Shown in pieces: positions 5,462-6,884 of a stretch of 6,884 nucleotides of DNA. Positions within the stretch are counted from its first letter, which is position 1, and every line of letters starts with the position of its first letter. The translations under genes and the position numbers were made by a program. Under the pieces are notes generated by a model, which was given only the letters and a program-made list of their open reading frames with translations, was not told the origin of the DNA and did no database searches. Source of the stretch: Desulfobacterales bacterium (GTDB lineage Bacteria; Desulfobacterota; Desulfobacteria; Desulfobacterales; JASFBJ01); the NCBI GenBank assembly GCA_030149585.1, contig JASFBJ010000198.1, forward strand, positions 1 to 6,884, written 5' to 3'.

Positions 5462-6625
5462 TTACAGGATATATTTACTGATAATTTCTTTCATGATCTC
5501 GGTGGTTCCACCTCCAAGTGATAAAATGCGGTTATCACGGTAAAGCCTTTCAACAAGAAAGCCTCTCATATAGCCGTAGCCGCCAAATATCTGAACAGCA
5601 TGGTTGGTCACTTTATCACTGACATCACAGGCAAAATTTTTGGCCATTGAAATTTCTTTGACCTGGTCAACGCCGGCGTCTATTTTTGCTGCAATGCGAT
5701 AGGTAAATTCTTTGCTTACTTCAATTAAGGTGGCCATATCAACCAGTTTATGGCGGTTAACCTGAAAACCGGCAAGGGTTTTACCAAATGCCTTTCGTTC
5801 TTTAGAGTATTTTAAAGCTTCCTCATAGGCCATCTCGGCAGTTGTATTTGCCATGACCGCAATCTGAAGTCGTTCAAACTGAAAATTTTGCATAATGCCA
5901 TAAAAGCCCTTATTCTCTTCTCCCAGCAGATTGGCTACAGGCACTTTGCAATTATCAAAAAATATTTCCGCTGTATCTGAAGGCCACCACCCCATCTTTT
6001 TTAATTGAGTGGGAGCTGAAAAGCCTGGGGTCGCGGATTCAATGACTAAAAGGCTGATGCCATGAGGGCCTTCTCCACCGGTTCTTACCGCGCAAGTGAT
6101 CTGATCAGCCCGATTACCGGCAGTGATAAATGTTTTACTGCCGTTTACAATATAATAATCGCCTTTTTTTACTGCTGTTGTTTTAAGATTGGCAACATCT
6201 GAACCACCGCTTGGTTCTGTAATGCCCAGGCCGGCAATTCTTTCACCAGATAGAACTTTAGGAATAAACTTTTTTTTCTGTTCTTTTGTGCCAAGCTTTA
6301 AAATTGGGGGAATGCCGATATTAAGGACACCCAGGGCTGCTGCCAGTCCTAGCGAGCCGGTACGCGCCATCTCTTCGAAATTCGCGATTTGAAAAAATAT
6401 ATCGCCTGGCGTACCACCATACTCTTCAGGATATCCTACTCCCAAAAGCCCTACCTCTCCTGCTTTTTTATAAAGCTCTCTTGGAAAGGTGCCGGCTTCT
6501 TCCCATTCATCAATAAAAGGCTTAATTTCTTTTTTGACAAAGTCTTTTGCTGATTTCCGGAAAAGATCATGTGATTTGTTGAAATACTTTTGATAAGTTG
6601 CCTTTGTGCTAAATTCAAAACCCAT
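5462..6625 (-). CDS. Acyl-CoA dehydrogenase, LCAD/IVD-like catalytic layout
   Basis: This FAD enzyme oxidises an acyl-CoA to the 2,3-enoyl-CoA and passes electrons to electron-transfer flavoprotein in the cytoplasm. The 387 residues match the family length. Residues ~10-125 form the N-terminal helical domain. The beta domain carries the family signature GITEPSGGSDVAN (134-146) and NGSKTFITAGN (161-171). The C-terminal helical domain has KERKAFGKTLAGFQ (275-288), QIFGGYGYMRG (345-355) and VERLYRD (358-364). At the place where short- and medium-chain enzymes have their catalytic Glu (YEGT), this protein has GGGT (Gly372). Instead Glu251 in FQFERL sits where long-chain and isovaleryl-CoA dehydrogenases keep theirs, so it looks active. 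Gly355 replaces the acidic residue common after GGYGY. The ATG has AAGGGGG 4 nt upstream. No ETF or other beta-oxidation gene is adjacent, so the chain length or branched substrate cannot be told. Confidence 0.93.
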   Translation of the reverse strand: MGFEFSTKATYQKYFNKSHDLFRKSAKDFVKKEIKPFIDEWEEAGTFPRELYKKAGEVGLLGVGYPEEYGGTPGDIFFQIANFEEMARTGSLGLAAALGVLNIGIPPILKLGTKEQKKKFIPKVLSGERIAGLGITEPSGGSDVANLKTTAVKKGDYYIVNGSKTFITAGNRADQITCAVRTGGEGPHGISLLVIESATPGFSAPTQLKKMGWWPSDTAEIFFDNCKVPVANLLGEENKGFYGIMQNFQFERLQIAVMANTTAEMAYEEALKYSKERKAFGKTLAGFQVNRHKLVDMATLIEVSKEFTYRIAAKIDAGVDQVKEISMAKNFACDVSDKVTNHAVQIFGGYGYMRGFLVERLYRDNRILSLGGGTTEIMKEIISKYIL

Positions 6626-6629
6626 TTTT

Positions 6630-6636
6630 CCCCCTT
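6630..6636 (-). promoter_or_regulatory. Shine-Dalgarno-like sequence of the acyl-CoA dehydrogenase gene
   Basis: AAGGGGG on the minus strand lies 4 nt before ATG 6625. It is G-rich rather than canonical GGAGG but well placed, and it supports the chosen start. Confidence 0.6.
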
Positions 6637-6724
6637 TTTTTGATGTTTTTACCTACGCCAATTAACTGCTATTTCTTTTCAAGAATTTACATAATATTAA
6701 AATTAGAGTAATAAAACCGACTTG

Positions 6725-6769
6725 AAAAAATAAATTCCGTTTTGATTCAGCATAGTTCAAAGCGGAATT
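6725..6769 (-). terminator. Dyad with T tract, probable terminator of a minus-strand gene beyond the right edge
   Basis: AATTCCGTTTTGA (6733-6745) and TCAAAGCGGAATT (6757-6769) are inverted repeats matching at 12 of 13 positions around an 11-nt loop. Read on the minus strand the stem is followed by TATTTTTT, as in an intrinsic terminator. The one unpaired position is C/A on that strand but a G-U wobble on the plus strand, where no T tract follows. It lies ~100 nt upstream of the acyl-CoA dehydrogenase start, so it would end an upstream transcript. An operator for the dehydrogenase gene is the alternative. Confidence 0.5.
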
Positions 6770-6884
6770 GTTGAAAATATGGATTGAAGAACTATAAAGA
6801 TCAAATATTTATATAATCTTTAGACTAATGTTTTAGGGTAATTCTCGTTTATTATCGGATAGTTTTCTTTTTGCCCTATTTTTC

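Larger units (their letters stand above)
6626..6884. other. AT-rich intergenic region without a supported gene
   Basis: Both strands are full of stop codons and I see no tRNA or start with a ribosome site. It holds the dehydrogenase ribosome site and the dyad described separately. On the minus strand two frames stay open from the right edge to a TAA, one for 20 codons (stop at 6822-6820). Either could be the end of a gene lying mostly outside the window, but nothing decides between them. I found no convincing -35/-10 pair for the dehydrogenase gene. Confidence 0.5.

Noticed and set aside
6189..6392. 67-codon plus-strand frame
   Set aside because: Antisense to the FAD-binding part of the acyl-CoA dehydrogenase; a shadow.
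1..6884. Defence system, mobile element, phage or CRISPR content
   Set aside because: All genes are recognisable housekeeping, envelope or metabolic families; no direct-repeat arrays, transposase motifs or attachment-site duplications were seen.

Overview
This is an AT-rich bacterial chromosomal window holding five complete or near-complete minus-strand housekeeping or metabolic genes and the 3' end of one plus-strand gene. The gene content and protein style suggest an anaerobic Desulfobacterota, probably of the Desulfobacterales type. The signs are a Bat-type TPR/SH3 membrane protein, a short delta-proteobacterial style MoaE, an IleS with extra Cys pairs, and an LCAD/IVD-like acyl-CoA dehydrogenase. 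The lineage is an inference from resemblance, not a database result. There is no sign of phage, transposase, CRISPR or recent transfer.

Layout, left to right. At 2-724 (+) lies the C-terminal part of a BatE-like protein (TPR, two membrane helices, SH3) whose beginning is outside the window. It converges on and overlaps by 8 nt the 3' end of moaE (717-1076, -). Reading leftward on the minus strand, ileS (from 4472), lspA (1586) and moaE (1076) form a likely operon. The ileS-lspA pairing is widespread in bacteria; moaE as third member is less usual. A well-formed sigma70-type promoter lies just upstream of ileS. Next is a small secreted beta-barrel outer-membrane protein (4597-5199, -) with its own promoter and a strong Shine-Dalgarno sequence. 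A GC-rich hairpin (5402-5421) separates it from an acyl-CoA dehydrogenase gene (5462-6625, -). The last 259 bases hold no convincing gene but contain a 13-bp-arm dyad that looks like the terminator of a minus-strand gene beyond the right edge.

How the genes relate: IleS charges tRNA-Ile for translation, LspA matures lipoproteins at the inner membrane, and MoaE makes molybdopterin for molybdenum or tungsten enzymes. The acyl-CoA dehydrogenase feeds beta-oxidation-type electron flow to ETF. They look like independent core functions rather than parts of one system. I looked for an undescribed system and did not find one. The points worth a second look are small: two intergenic hairpins, a non-barrel tail on the outer-membrane protein, the catalytic-base position of the dehydrogenase, and tightly overlapping gene ends.
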